DNA from: JAVVHH01 sp963835135
Lineage (GTDB): Bacteria > Pseudomonadota > Alphaproteobacteria > Acetobacterales > Acetobacteraceae
DNA: 64,000 nt
Direction of reading: 5' to 3'
Assembly: GCA_963835135.1 (NCBI GenBank)
Contig: CAWIEF010000002.1
Span: 496,001-560,000, forward strand
In this document: piece after piece, positions 9,175 through 18,372 of the stretch
How the letters are laid out: each line of letters starts with the position of its first letter
Numbering within the stretch: the first letter of the stretch is position 1
Notes under the pieces: model-generated
The model's input: the letters and a program-made list of their open reading frames with translations, nothing else
Told to the model about the DNA's origin: nothing
Databases searched by the model: none
Made by a program: the position numbers and the translations under genes

Positions 9175-10215
9175 TCACCTCGGGCGGGCCTCGGCCCTGT
9201 CCCACAGGGCGAGCGCAGGAGCAGCCAGCCGCAGTTCGCCGACGCGGATGCCCTTCCAGTTCCTCAACTCAGGGGTCGCAAGCCGATCCAACGTGCTCGC
9301 CGCCGGCTCGTCCGTAGGCCGGAGGATTTGCCGTACCAGCGCGGCCGTGACGACCTGCGCGGCCCGCCCGGCGCCGTCATCGCATTTCACCGCGAAGCCA
9401 AGGCCCATGTCGGGCAGCGCACCGCAGTGGACGCCCTCGGCCCCGGTCTTGACGAAGGCCCGGGCTCCGAACACCTGCATCAGCTCCGTGTCGAACCGGC
9501 CGGTGCCCGCCACCATGAAGGGGTGCGCCGCGACCACGCCGCGGATCCGGCGCGCGGCAGCGGCACGCGCCGGGCCGAATGCGTTCCCGGTGCCGAAACG
9601 CGCGAAGCCGAGGGCCAGGTGCCGCAGCGGGATGGCGTAGGCCGGGATCGAGCAACCATCGGTAGCGGGATCGGACCCGACCAGGGAACATCCGGTCACC
9701 TCGGCCAGCGCCGCGGTGACCGCCTGCATCACCGGGTGGTTCGGGCCGATATACCCGGCCGGATCCACCCCGATGGCGCAGGCGGTGCAGACGAAGCCCG
9801 AATGCTTGCCCGAGCAATTGTTGTGCAGGGCGGACGGACGCCCGCCGGCCGCGGCCAGCGCGTGTGCGGCGTCGGCGCCGGTCGGCCAGTGGACGCCGCA
9901 TTCCAGGCAGGATTCGTCCCGCCCGGCCTTGCGCAGCATCGCTGCGGCCGCAGCGGTGTGGCCGGGCTCGCCGGAATGGGACGCGCAGGCCAGCGCGATC
10001 TCGGCGTCCGTGAGGCCGAACCGGTCCGCAGCGCCGGTCTCGAGCAGCGGCAAGGCCTGGATCGCCTTGACTGCCGAACGGGGGAACACCGGCACGTCGA
10101 CGTCGCCCACCTGCAAAACGAGGGCGCCGTCGGCGTCGACGACCGCCACCGCCCCGCGATGGCGAGACTCGACCCGGCCGCCACGGGTCACTTCCACCAA
10201 TACGGGGTCGTCCAT
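9175..10215 (-). CDS. asparaginase II (ReAV-type)
   Basis: A 346-residue L-asparaginase of the rhizobial class, unrelated to the E. coli enzymes: it hydrolyses L-asparagine to aspartate and ammonia. The catalytic features match the Rhizobium etli ReAV enzyme with a one-residue offset: Ser47-x-x-Lys50 in FPRSAVKAIQ, the zinc ligands Cys134 and Lys137 in NNCSGKH, and Cys188 in TDGCSIP. ASHSGEPGH (78-86) and CGVHWP are also present. The start is ATG 10215. It sits between an alpha/beta-hydrolase-fold gene and an MFS gene on the same strand. Confidence 0.93.
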   Translation of the reverse strand: MDDPVLVEVTRGGRVESRHRGAVAVVDADGALVLQVGDVDVPVFPRSAVKAIQALPLLETGAADRFGLTDAEIALACASHSGEPGHTAAAAAMLRKAGRDESCLECGVHWPTGADAAHALAAAGGRPSALHNNCSGKHSGFVCTACAIGVDPAGYIGPNHPVMQAVTAALAEVTGCSLVGSDPATDGCSIPAYAIPLRHLALGFARFGTGNAFGPARAAAARRIRGVVAAHPFMVAGTGRFDTELMQVFGARAFVKTGAEGVHCGALPDMGLGFAVKCDDGAGRAAQVVTAALVRQILRPTDEPAASTLDRLATPELRNWKGIRVGELRLAAPALALWDRAEARPR

Positions 10216-10226
10216 GGCTGGCCGCG

Positions 10227-10985
10227 TCAGCCGAAGGCTCTGATGTCGGCGGCGATCCGGTCCGGATCCTGCAGCTGCGGCACATGAGCGCAGCCGTCCA
10301 GCAGCTTGAACTGCGCGTTGGGCATCAGGCCGGCGAGCTCCTCCGCCAAAGGGGCGGGCGTCGCCTGGTCCTGGTCGCCAGCCATCAGCAGCGCGGGAAG
10401 CGTCAGGGACGGCGCGCTGTCGCGCAGGTCCAGCGCGGCCAGTTCGGCGCACGCGCCCGCGAACACCTCGACATCGGTCGCCAGGAACCGCGCCCGGCGC
10501 TCCGCCATGATCGCCGGCAGGCCGGCCTGGATCTCGGCGGGAAACAGGCGGAGCATGGCGACGTCGGCGATCGCGGCAAGGCCCTTGGTCCGGGCGCCGG
10601 CCTGCATGCCGCGGAACTGCGCCGCGCCCGCTTCTGGAAACGTCGCGGCGGTCCCGGCGAGGACGAGGCGGGTGACCAGGTCGGGATGCAGCAACGCCAG
10701 CGTGAGTGCGACGAAGCCGCCGTAGCCGTTGCCGAAGACCATGGCCGGTCCGGACGCGGCCCGGATTGCGTGCGCCATGCGGCCGGCGACGTCGGCCAGC
10801 GCCGGGCCGCACGCGGCCGAGCCGCCGAAGCCCGGCAGGTCCGGCAGGAACACCGTGAAGTCGGCGGCCAGGCGGTCGGCCAGTGGCGCGCAACTGCCGG
10901 CGTCGGCGAGCAACGAGTGGAAGAGCCAAATCGGCGGGCCTTCACCGCGTCGGTCGATCTGGACGTCCGCAACCGTCTCCCGCAA
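10227..10985 (-). CDS. alpha/beta-hydrolase-fold protein lacking the nucleophile serine
   Basis: A roughly 252-residue alpha/beta-hydrolase-fold protein: LFHSLLADAG (oxyanion region), FLPDLPGFGGS, and the C-terminal acid/His region AGDQDQ and His234 in DGCAHVPQ. The nucleophile elbow, normally G-x-S-x-G, reads G85-N-G-Y-G89, so the serine is Gly87. I checked this in the DNA: both central codons are GGC. There is no ATG near the N-terminus; TTG 10985 with an upstream AGGGGG is the best start. It is 11 bases upstream of asparaginase II in a probable operon. It may be non-catalytic or use unusual chemistry. Confidence 0.8.
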   Translation of the reverse strand: MRETVADVQIDRRGEGPPIWLFHSLLADAGSCAPLADRLAADFTVFLPDLPGFGGSAACGPALADVAGRMAHAIRAASGPAMVFGNGYGGFVALTLALLHPDLVTRLVLAGTAATFPEAGAAQFRGMQAGARTKGLAAIADVAMLRLFPAEIQAGLPAIMAERRARFLATDVEVFAGACAELAALDLRDSAPSLTLPALLMAGDQDQATPAPLAEELAGLMPNAQFKLLDGCAHVPQLQDPDRIAADIRAFG

Positions 10986-11141
10986 GGCCGATCCCCCTCT
11001 GTGCCGCGCCGCTGTGGCAGATTTGCCGGACCGCGCCAAGGCGCAGCACGCAAAATCGGCTTGACGTAGGTGCCAGCCCGACGCACTCGGCATCCGAGCG
11101 TGCGCCCGGCAAGCGGGCGTCACTGCGGAGGAAACAGCATC

Positions 11142-12566
11142 ATGGACCAAGCATCCGACCGGATCGCCGTGGCTGACGGAACCGGCCCAGCCGTGATCCT
11201 CGGGGTCAACGCTGGCCCTCGGCTGGACCGGTTGCCGATTTCGTCGTTCCACACGCGGCTGTTCGCGCTGGTCGGGCTGGGGATGTTCTTCGACGGGTTC
11301 GACATCTACATCGCCGCGACGGTGCTCGGCGCCACGCTCCGGTCCGGCTTCTCGACGCTCGGCCAGAACGCCGCATTCGTGTCCTCGACCTTTTTCGGCA
11401 TGATGATCGGCTCGTTGCTGACGGGCTTCATCGGTGACCGCTACGGGCGCCGGGTGACCTACCAGTTGAACCTGCTGCTGTTCGGCGGCGCGTCGCTGCT
11501 GTCGGCCTTTGCGCCGTCGATGGAAGTGCTCATCGTGCTGCGCTTCCTGATGGGGGTCGGCCTCGGGGCGGAGAACGTGGTCGGCTACGCGACGATGACG
11601 GAGTTCGTGCCGGCCGCGGTGCGGGGGCGCTGGCTGGGCTATGTCGCCGTGCTGGTCGTGACGGGATTGCCGGCCTCGGCGCTGGCCGGCTGGCTGTTGG
11701 TGCCGTACTTCGGCTGGCGGGCGATGTTCGTGCTCGGCGGGGTCGGCGCTCTGCTGATCTGGCGGGCGCGCAAGGCGCTGCCGGAGAGCCCGCGCTGGCT
11801 GGAGAGCATCGGCCGGGGCGCAGAGGCGGAGGCGCTGGTGTCGCGCATCGAGCACGAAGCCTCGGGCGGCGCCGCACTGCCGCCGGTGGCGCCGATGAGC
11901 CGGGCGACGCCGTCGCGCTCGATCAGGGCATTGCTCGTGCCGCCGCTGCTGGGCCGGATGGTGCTCGGCACGGTGTGCCTGATCGTGGTCAACACGCTGA
12001 TCTACGGCTTCATCACGTGGCTGCCGACGTTCTTCGCCAAGCAGGGTCTGTCGATCGCAACCTCGTTCGGCTACTCGCTGGTCATGGCGCTGGGTGCGCC
12101 GGCCGGCGCGTATATCGGCGCCGCCACCGTCGACCGGCTGGGGCGGCGGCGCACGATCGTCGGCGCCGGGCTTGTGTCCATCCTGTTCGGCTGCATCTAC
12201 CCGTTCGTGTCCGATCCCATCCTGCTCCCGCTCACCGGCCTGGCCTTGACGATCCCCATCTACGTGCTCGTGGCGGTGCTGTTCGGCGTCTATATTCCCG
12301 AGCTGTTCCCCACCGAGGTGCGGCTGCGCGCGTCCGGCATCTGCAACACGTTCGGCCGTGGCGCGACAGTGCTGACGCCGTTCGTCGTCGTGCCGCTGTT
12401 CACCAGCCACGGCGTCGGCGGCGTGCTGGCGTTGATGGTGGGCCTGCTGGTGCTGATGATTGTCACGGTGCTGGCGCTGGGCGTGGAACCGAGCGGGCGA
12501 TCGCTCGAGCAGATGGCGAACCTTGCCGCGGACACCGAACCGATGCCTGTGGAGAACCGGCCCTGA
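11142..12566 (+). CDS. MFS transporter, metabolite:H+ symporter type
   Basis: A 474-residue, 12-helix MFS protein of the AAHS/sugar-porter-like group: GMFFDGFDIYIAA in helix 1 and GDRYGRRVTYQ in the helix 2-3 loop, with a second copy DRLGRRRT after helix 8. ATG 11142 has a good upstream GGAGGA. It is divergent from the hydrolase-asparaginase-MFS operon, and its TGA overlaps the ATG of the molybdenum hydroxylase subunit, so uptake and oxidation of the same aromatic or heterocyclic compound are likely coupled. Confidence 0.9.
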   Translation: MDQASDRIAVADGTGPAVILGVNAGPRLDRLPISSFHTRLFALVGLGMFFDGFDIYIAATVLGATLRSGFSTLGQNAAFVSSTFFGMMIGSLLTGFIGDRYGRRVTYQLNLLLFGGASLLSAFAPSMEVLIVLRFLMGVGLGAENVVGYATMTEFVPAAVRGRWLGYVAVLVVTGLPASALAGWLLVPYFGWRAMFVLGGVGALLIWRARKALPESPRWLESIGRGAEAEALVSRIEHEASGGAALPPVAPMSRATPSRSIRALLVPPLLGRMVLGTVCLIVVNTLIYGFITWLPTFFAKQGLSIATSFGYSLVMALGAPAGAYIGAATVDRLGRRRTIVGAGLVSILFGCIYPFVSDPILLPLTGLALTIPIYVLVAVLFGVYIPELFPTEVRLRASGICNTFGRGATVLTPFVVVPLFTSHGVGGVLALMVGLLVLMIVTVLALGVEPSGRSLEQMANLAADTEPMPVENRP

Positions 12567-14866
12567 TGGATGGATCGCAGCACTTCGCCGGGCGGCGGGA
12601 GGATCGCCGGCTACTGACCGGCGCCGGCCGCTACACCGCCGACCACGATCGGCCCGGACAATTGCATGCCGTGTTCGTCCGGTCGGACCGGGCCCATGCC
12701 CGGATCGCCGCGCTGGATCTGGACGCCGTCCGCGCGGCGCGAGGAGTCGCGCTGGTGCTGACCGGCAACGACACGCGGGAGGCCGGCATGCACCGGACCC
12801 CCGCGCTGCTGCCGTTTCCCGGGCGGGACGGGGCGCCGCTGATCGTGCCGCCGCGGCGGGCGCTGGCCGATGACCGGGTGCGCTACGTGGGCGAGCCCGT
12901 GCTGCTGGTGCTGGCCGACACGGTGCAGCATGCGTTGGACGCCGCCGAGCTGGCCGCGATCGACTACGAGGACCTGCCGGTGCTCGCGTCGGCCGCGGCC
13001 GCGCTCGCGCCGGGTGCGGCGGCGATCCACGCGGAGGCGCCGGGAAACCTCTGCCTCGATTACGAGTATGGCGATGAGGCGGCCGTGCGGGCCGCATTCG
13101 AGCGCGCCGCGCACGTGGTGACGCTCGAGACCACGAGCGACCGCGTGGTCGGCAACCCGATGGAGCCGAAAGCGGCGCTGGTCGAGTGGGACGGCGATGT
13201 CGTCCATCTCTGGGCCGGCAACCAGGGCTCGGTGGCGCTGCGGGACAGTCTTGCCGGGCTGACCGGGCTCGCGGCGGAAAACATCGTCGTGCATGCCGAC
13301 GACGTCGGCGGCGGCTTCGGTATCCGCGGGCCTGCCTATGCCGAGCACGTGGCCATGGTGCTGGCGTCGCAACGGGCCGACCGGCCGGTGAAGTGGGTGG
13401 CGTCGCGCTCGGAGACCTTCCTCAGCGACTATCACGGCCGCGGGCTCGCCATGACCGGGGCGCTGGCGCTCGATGCCGAAGGTCGGTTCCTGGCGCTGCG
13501 GCACGACTGGGTGTGCGATCAGGGCGCCTATCCGGTCGCGACCGGCCCGCTGATTTCGACGCTCAATCCGTCGATGATGTGCACCGGCTGCTACCGGGTC
13601 CCGGCGGTCTACGGGCGGCACCGCCTGGCGCTGACCAACACGGTGCCGATCACCGCATACCGCGGCGCGGGGCGGCCCGACATGGCCTATGTGATCGAGC
13701 GATTGGTCGACGCGGCGGCGCGGCAGACCGGGCTCGACCGGATCGAGGTGCGGCGGCTGAACGCGCTGCCGCCGGGTGCTTTTCCCTATACGCTGCCGAC
13801 CGGCGGCAAGATGGCCGCGACGTACGACAGCGGCGACTATCCCGCCCTGCTCGAGGCGGCCCTGACCCACGCGGATTGGGCAGGTTTCGAAGCCCGGCGC
13901 GCCGAGGCCAAAGCCCGCGGCCAACTGCGAGGCATCGGCTGCGCGCTGTTCGTCGAGCCGGCCGGCGGCGTCGTGCCGAAGGACGAGGTGGCCCTCATCA
14001 TCGACAAGGACGGCGTCGAAATCCACTGCGCGACGAAATCGTCCGGCCAGGGCCACGAGACCGTGTTTCCGGAGATCGTCGGGCGGGCGCTCGGCATCGC
14101 TCCGGAGCGGATCACCCTGCGCGCCGGTGAGCCTGGCGGTCCGGTGCTGCTCGGCGGCGGCGCGTTCGCCTCGCGCTCGATGCTGTCGCAAGGCGCAGCC
14201 AGTCAGGTCGCCGCGGGCAGCCTGATCCGCAAGGGACGCGCGCTGGCGTCTAGCGTGCTCGAGGCGGCGGAGGCCGACATCGACTATGGCGACGGCGTCT
14301 TCCGCGTCGCCGGCACCGACATCGCGCTCGATCTGTTCGAGCTGGCAGGTTTGCACCCGGGCGGCCTCGACACAGTCGAGGCACTGGCGGCCAGCCGCGC
14401 GTATCCCTCGGGCGCGCACGTCGTCGAGGTCGAGATCGATCCAGCAACCGGCACGGTCGGGCTGAAGAACTACGTCGCCGTGGACGATTGCGGCGTGGTG
14501 CTGAACCACACGCTGATGGAGGGCCAAATCCTCGGCGGGATGATGCAGGGGTTGGGCCAGGTGTTGGGCGAGGTCTGCGTCTACGACCAGACCTCCGGAC
14601 AGGTTCTGAACGGCAGCTTCATGGACTACACGATGCCTCGTGCGGAGACGCTGCCGCGCTTCTCGCTATACGAGCTCTCGATGCCGTCGCCGAACAATCC
14701 CCTGGGCGTCAAAGGCGTCGGGGAGGCCGGCACGACGGGATCGCTGGGCGCGGCAATGAACGCGATCATCGATGCGCTCGCGCCGGCCGGGGTCACAAAA
14801 CTCGAAATGCCGGCCTCGCCGGACCGTGTTTGGACCGCGCTGCAGACCGTTTCGGCTGAGCGCTAA
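12566..14866 (+). CDS. xanthine dehydrogenase family molybdopterin-binding subunit (CoxL-like, form II)
   Basis: A 766-residue large subunit of a molybdenum hydroxylase. An a/b hammerhead domain (ARIAALDLDAVRAARGV) is followed by the Mo-cofactor domain with GGGFGIRGP, GQGHET and the catalytic-Glu region GVKGVGEAGTTG. The active-site loop reads AYRGAGRP near residue 363, the form II version rather than the AYRCSFR of true CO dehydrogenase, so a carbon-hydroxylating dehydrogenase of unknown substrate is likely. Its ATG overlaps the MFS stop. The FAD and 2Fe-2S subunits that normally accompany it are not in this window. Confidence 0.9.
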   Translation: MDGSQHFAGRREDRRLLTGAGRYTADHDRPGQLHAVFVRSDRAHARIAALDLDAVRAARGVALVLTGNDTREAGMHRTPALLPFPGRDGAPLIVPPRRALADDRVRYVGEPVLLVLADTVQHALDAAELAAIDYEDLPVLASAAAALAPGAAAIHAEAPGNLCLDYEYGDEAAVRAAFERAAHVVTLETTSDRVVGNPMEPKAALVEWDGDVVHLWAGNQGSVALRDSLAGLTGLAAENIVVHADDVGGGFGIRGPAYAEHVAMVLASQRADRPVKWVASRSETFLSDYHGRGLAMTGALALDAEGRFLALRHDWVCDQGAYPVATGPLISTLNPSMMCTGCYRVPAVYGRHRLALTNTVPITAYRGAGRPDMAYVIERLVDAAARQTGLDRIEVRRLNALPPGAFPYTLPTGGKMAATYDSGDYPALLEAALTHADWAGFEARRAEAKARGQLRGIGCALFVEPAGGVVPKDEVALIIDKDGVEIHCATKSSGQGHETVFPEIVGRALGIAPERITLRAGEPGGPVLLGGGAFASRSMLSQGAASQVAAGSLIRKGRALASSVLEAAEADIDYGDGVFRVAGTDIALDLFELAGLHPGGLDTVEALAASRAYPSGAHVVEVEIDPATGTVGLKNYVAVDDCGVVLNHTLMEGQILGGMMQGLGQVLGEVCVYDQTSGQVLNGSFMDYTMPRAETLPRFSLYELSMPSPNNPLGVKGVGEAGTTGSLGAAMNAIIDALAPAGVTKLEMPASPDRVWTALQTVSAER

Positions 14867-14869
14867 GCG

Positions 14870-14902
14870 GTCCGACCGGGGGCGATTCCCCCCCGGTCGG
14901 AC
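14870..14902. terminator. bidirectional hairpin between converging genes
   Basis: A stem of about 13 bp (GTCCGACCGGGGG pairing with CCCCCGGTCGGAC) closes a short loop. It lies 3 bases after the stop of the molybdenum hydroxylase gene and just before the stop of the converging PEP-CTERM gene. There is no T-run, so it may only partly terminate, but its position and strength fit a terminator for both. Confidence 0.65.
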
Positions 14903-14911
14903 CCGGGACGC

Positions 14912-16249
14912 CTACGCGCCCTTGCGCAACCGCACCACTGCGCCCAGGCCGATCAACCCGGCTGCCACGAGCGGCAGGCTCGCCGGTTCAGGCACCTGGA
15001 CCGGGGCATACACCGCCACGCAACCAAGGCTGCATCCGGGGATGTTGTTGGTGCTCGGAGACAAGCTGGTGGCTCCCTCGGCCACCAAAACCTCGCCCGA
15101 AATCGGATCGACCGCGACGGAGTGGATGTTGTTGGTCCCGGGCAGGCTCTGGACGAAGTTACCTTCGCCGTCGAAAATGCCCAGCACCGGTGTGGCGCCG
15201 GTCCCGCCGCTCGGCAGGGCGAAGCGCGCCGCTTCGAAATAGAGATCCCTCGATAAGTCGTAGGCGATCTGGTCAGCTCCCGTGACCGCGTTCGAATAGG
15301 TCAGCTTGCCCAGGCCGCCATTGGCTGCGGGGTCGAGGAACAGGGTCAGGCCGGGGTTGGTGACTGTGCCGGAGTTGCCACAGGCGATGCCGATCATCCC
15401 GTTCGGGCCCTGGGTGATGCCGTTCGGGTTGCATCCGACCGGGGCGCCGAGCGCGTCGAAATCGAAGGTCCGCAGCACGTTCCCGTTTTTGGGGTCGATC
15501 TCAAGGATGCCGCCGCCCCCGGTGCCGCCTGAGCTGTCGGAGGTGAGGTTTGGGATCGCGACCAGGAACGTCTTGGTGACGGTGTCGTAGATCGGGCCCT
15601 CGACGCCGTTGCCCTGAGCATTGGGCAAGCCGTTCTGCCCGTTGAGCAGCAACGTCTTGATGACGTTGCCGGAGGCGTTGTCGACGATGGTGATCACGCC
15701 GGGCTTCGACGCGTTGTTGGCGGCCAGGATCGTGTTGGCCAGCGGAGAGTAGGCGACGCCGTCGACCCGGTTGGCAGGCGTCGGCGTGTTCGAATTGAAC
15801 GTGGTGATGGTCCGCGTGTTGGTGACGCTGGTTCCATTCGACGCGAGATTGAACGCGATCACGTTGCCGGTCGTGCTGTTGGGGGCGGTGTTGCCTGCGA
15901 GCAGCAACTTGCTGCCATCGCCGAGCGTCGTAATCGAAATGCCGTTCGGGCCGGCCGTGTTGTTGCCGCTCGACACGCCGCCGAACAGCCCGGACGTCTG
16001 ACCGATCCGTTCCACGAGGGTGTTGGTCTTGGTCGATATGACGTCGACTGCGCCCGCCGAGCGATCGGTCAGGTAGTAGAGCTGGGTCGTGGGGTCGACG
16101 ATGCTTAGATCGTAGCCGGTGAACTTCGACAAATCATCGACATTGATCGGAATAGTCGTCAGTAGCTGGTAAGTCGGGGTCGCGTGGGCGGAAGAGCACA
16201 CAAGTGCAACCGCCGCTGCTATCGAACACGAAACGATCTTCGCCGTCAT
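14912..16249 (-). CDS. PEP-CTERM sorting domain protein with beta-propeller-like ectodomain
   Basis: A 445-residue exported protein. It has a signal peptide (cleavage near SSAHA), then an Asn/Thr/Gly-rich body with repeated short motifs such as GVAYSPLANTILAANN and SVAVDPISGEVLVAEG, as in YVTN/NHL propellers. The C-terminus is a textbook PEP-CTERM signal: VPEP, a hydrophobic helix, then RLRKGA. Such proteins are recognised and cleaved by an exosortase and often end up in extracellular matrix; no exosortase gene is visible in the window. Composition is less GC-biased and richer in Asn and Thr than the neighbours. Confidence 0.88.
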   Translation of the reverse strand: MTAKIVSCSIAAAVALVCSSAHATPTYQLLTTIPINVDDLSKFTGYDLSIVDPTTQLYYLTDRSAGAVDVISTKTNTLVERIGQTSGLFGGVSSGNNTAGPNGISITTLGDGSKLLLAGNTAPNSTTGNVIAFNLASNGTSVTNTRTITTFNSNTPTPANRVDGVAYSPLANTILAANNASKPGVITIVDNASGNVIKTLLLNGQNGLPNAQGNGVEGPIYDTVTKTFLVAIPNLTSDSSGGTGGGGILEIDPKNGNVLRTFDFDALGAPVGCNPNGITQGPNGMIGIACGNSGTVTNPGLTLFLDPAANGGLGKLTYSNAVTGADQIAYDLSRDLYFEAARFALPSGGTGATPVLGIFDGEGNFVQSLPGTNNIHSVAVDPISGEVLVAEGATSLSPSTNNIPGCSLGCVAVYAPVQVPEPASLPLVAAGLIGLGAVVRLRKGA

Positions 16250-16363
16250 TGAGGCCGTCCTTCCAACTGTTGTCTCATTTTCGACTATCGTATCCGCTCG
16301 TCTCGATCCGCATAAGTCCTGCTTTGTCTCACAATCGCGTGTCTTATCGGAAATGTGTCCAAG

Positions 16364-17578
16364 TCACGACATCAGGCTCGAGACGAGCGCCGCGGCCACG
16401 CAGAAGCCGACGACGAACAGCGGCGGCATGCGCCAGCGGTGCAACAGCATGAAGCCGGCGAGCGCGATCGCTGCGTCACGCCAATCCTGGATGGCACTCG
16501 TCCCGACCGGATCGATCAGCGCCGCGCCCAGCACGCCGACCACCGCAGCGTTGACGCCCGCCAGGCCGGACGTCGCGCCGCGGTGACGCGCCAGCCATGT
16601 CCACAGCGGCAATCCGGCCAGGGCGATGAGGATGCCGGGCAGGAACATGGCCACGAGCGCAACGGCCGACCACAGCGCCGCCGAACCAGACGGCGCGACG
16701 ACGGCCCCAAGATACGCCGCGACGGTGAAGAGCGGCCCGGGCATCGCTTGGGTCGCACCATAGCCTGCGAGGAACGTGCCGTCGGCTAGCCACCCCGACG
16801 GAACCAGGCCATCGCGCAGCAGCGGCAGTACCACGTGCCCGCCGCCGAACACCAGCGCGCCCGCCTGGTAAAAGACGGCCGCCAGCGCGAGCAGCGAGTG
16901 GGGCACGGCGCGCGCGGCGACCGGCAGGGCGACGAGCAACAGCAGGAACGAGACCAGTGCGAGACTGCCCGCGCGTGGGCCCACCGGCATAGCCGGTACC
17001 GCGGGCAAGGCGGGGGTGGTTCGGCAGAGCAGCACACCGCCGGCGGCGCCAACGAGCAGCGCGGCCATCTGCGCGCCTGCTCCGCCCACAGCCAGGACCA
17101 GGGCTGCAGCGATCACGGCAAGCGCGGCCCGGTCGCGGTCCGGACAGAGCTTCGGCCCCATGCTGCCGACCGCCTGCGCGACCACTGCCACCGCCACGAG
17201 CTGCAGGCCGTGCAGGACCGCGGTGACGCCCGGCCCCTGCACTTGGGGCGCCAGCATCGCCAAGGCGAACAGCATCAGCGCGGACGGCAGCGTGAACCCG
17301 GCCCAGGCGGCGGCCGCCCCCGCCCAACCAGCCCGGCGCAAGCCGACGAGGACACCAAGCTGGCTGCTCGCCGGCCCGGGCAGCAACTGGCAGAGAGCGA
17401 CGAGGCCGGCGTATTCATCGGCCGACAGCCATCGCCGGTCGCGCACGTAGGCGCGCTCGAAATAGCCCAGGTGAGCCACGGGGCCGCCGAACGACGTCAG
17501 GCCGAGCCCCAACGTGACCCGGAACACCTCGCCGGCCCCCGATGTCGCGGAGCCTGGTGTGGTGCTGCGGGCTCGCAC
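16364..17578 (-). CDS. chrA: chromate transporter, ChrA family (two-domain)
   Basis: A 404-residue CHR-family membrane protein with two homologous halves: LGLTSFGGPVAHLGYFERAYV in the first and VFGGGHVVLPLL in the second, with LCQLLPGPASSQLG. Members export chromate, though many have unknown substrates. The start is GTG 17578, 2 bases after the fetB stop, so it is translationally linked to fetAB. Confidence 0.9.
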   Translation of the reverse strand: MRARSTTPGSATSGAGEVFRVTLGLGLTSFGGPVAHLGYFERAYVRDRRWLSADEYAGLVALCQLLPGPASSQLGVLVGLRRAGWAGAAAAWAGFTLPSALMLFALAMLAPQVQGPGVTAVLHGLQLVAVAVVAQAVGSMGPKLCPDRDRAALAVIAAALVLAVGGAGAQMAALLVGAAGGVLLCRTTPALPAVPAMPVGPRAGSLALVSFLLLLVALPVAARAVPHSLLALAAVFYQAGALVFGGGHVVLPLLRDGLVPSGWLADGTFLAGYGATQAMPGPLFTVAAYLGAVVAPSGSAALWSAVALVAMFLPGILIALAGLPLWTWLARHRGATSGLAGVNAAVVGVLGAALIDPVGTSAIQDWRDAAIALAGFMLLHRWRMPPLFVVGFCVAAALVSSLMS

Positions 17579-17580
17579 GC

Positions 17581-18372
17581 TCAGGCGATCCGATCGAGGC
17601 GCAGGCGGTCGCGGCCGTCCGTCAATCGGCGCAGTGCCAGGAACGCCACCATGGCTCCGGCCAGTAGGCTGCTCCCGGCCAGCAGCAGCATGAGGAGGAT
17701 CTGGTATTTGACCGCCTCGACCGGGTCGAGCCCCGCCAGGATCTGGCCGGTCATGATCCCGGGGAGCGTGATCAGTCCGGCGGCCGACATCTGATTGATG
17801 ATCGGCAGCGAGCCGCGGCGGATCGCGGCTCGCAGCAACGGCCGGGTCGCCTCGGCATAGCTGGCGCCAAGCGCGAGCTGCGCCTCGATTGCGCCGCGGC
17901 GCTGGGAGACGGCGTCGAGCACGTGGTCGAGCGTCAGGCTTGCCGCGTTGAGCACGCTGCCGAGTATGATGCCGGCCAGAGGAATGGCGTATTGCGGTGA
18001 CCACCACGGGTCCGGCCGGATCGCGGTGGTCAGCGCCAATACCGCGGTCAGGGCGGTCACGGCCGCCACGGCCGCCAGGCTGATGACGTAGTTGCCCGCG
18101 CGGACGAGGCGGTGCTCCGGACGGACTGCCACCTCACGCGCGGCAACCAGCGTCATGAGCACGACGGCAAGGAAGGTCAGGGCCGGGGAGGCGAGCCGGA
18201 ACACCAGCCGAAGCGCGAACCCGACCAGCAGCAACTGCACCACCATCCGCACGGTCGCCACGGTGACAGGCTTGTGCAGGCCCAGGCCGAGCAGCAGCGA
18301 GAGCGCTGCCTCGACCACGATCAGGAGCGCGGCGATGGCGATGTCGAATGGGCCGAGCGCGATTGGGGTCAT
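17581..18372 (-). CDS. fetB: ABC transporter permease, FetB/YbbM (UPF0014) family
   Basis: A 263-residue membrane protein with 6-7 hydrophobic segments and the family motifs RMVVQLLLVGFALRLVF, GNYVISLA, ALGASYAEATRPLLR and LPIINQMSAAGLITLPGIMTG. In E. coli the FetAB pair is linked to iron homeostasis and oxidative stress resistance. Its ATG overlaps the TGA of fetA by 4 bases and chrA follows 2 bases later, so the three genes form an operon. Confidence 0.9.
   Translation of the reverse strand: MTPIALGPFDIAIAALLIVVEAALSLLLGLGLHKPVTVATVRMVVQLLLVGFALRLVFRLASPALTFLAVVLMTLVAAREVAVRPEHRLVRAGNYVISLAAVAAVTALTAVLALTTAIRPDPWWSPQYAIPLAGIILGSVLNAASLTLDHVLDAVSQRRGAIEAQLALGASYAEATRPLLRAAIRRGSLPIINQMSAAGLITLPGIMTGQILAGLDPVEAVKYQILLMLLLAGSSLLAGAMVAFLALRRLTDGRDRLRLDRIA

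Noticed and set aside
10986..13097. A very long minus-strand frame joined to the alpha/beta hydrolase gene
   Set aside because: It runs antisense through the MFS and molybdenum hydroxylase genes, has a His/Gln/Arg-rich composition and no domains; only the last 252 codons are a real gene.
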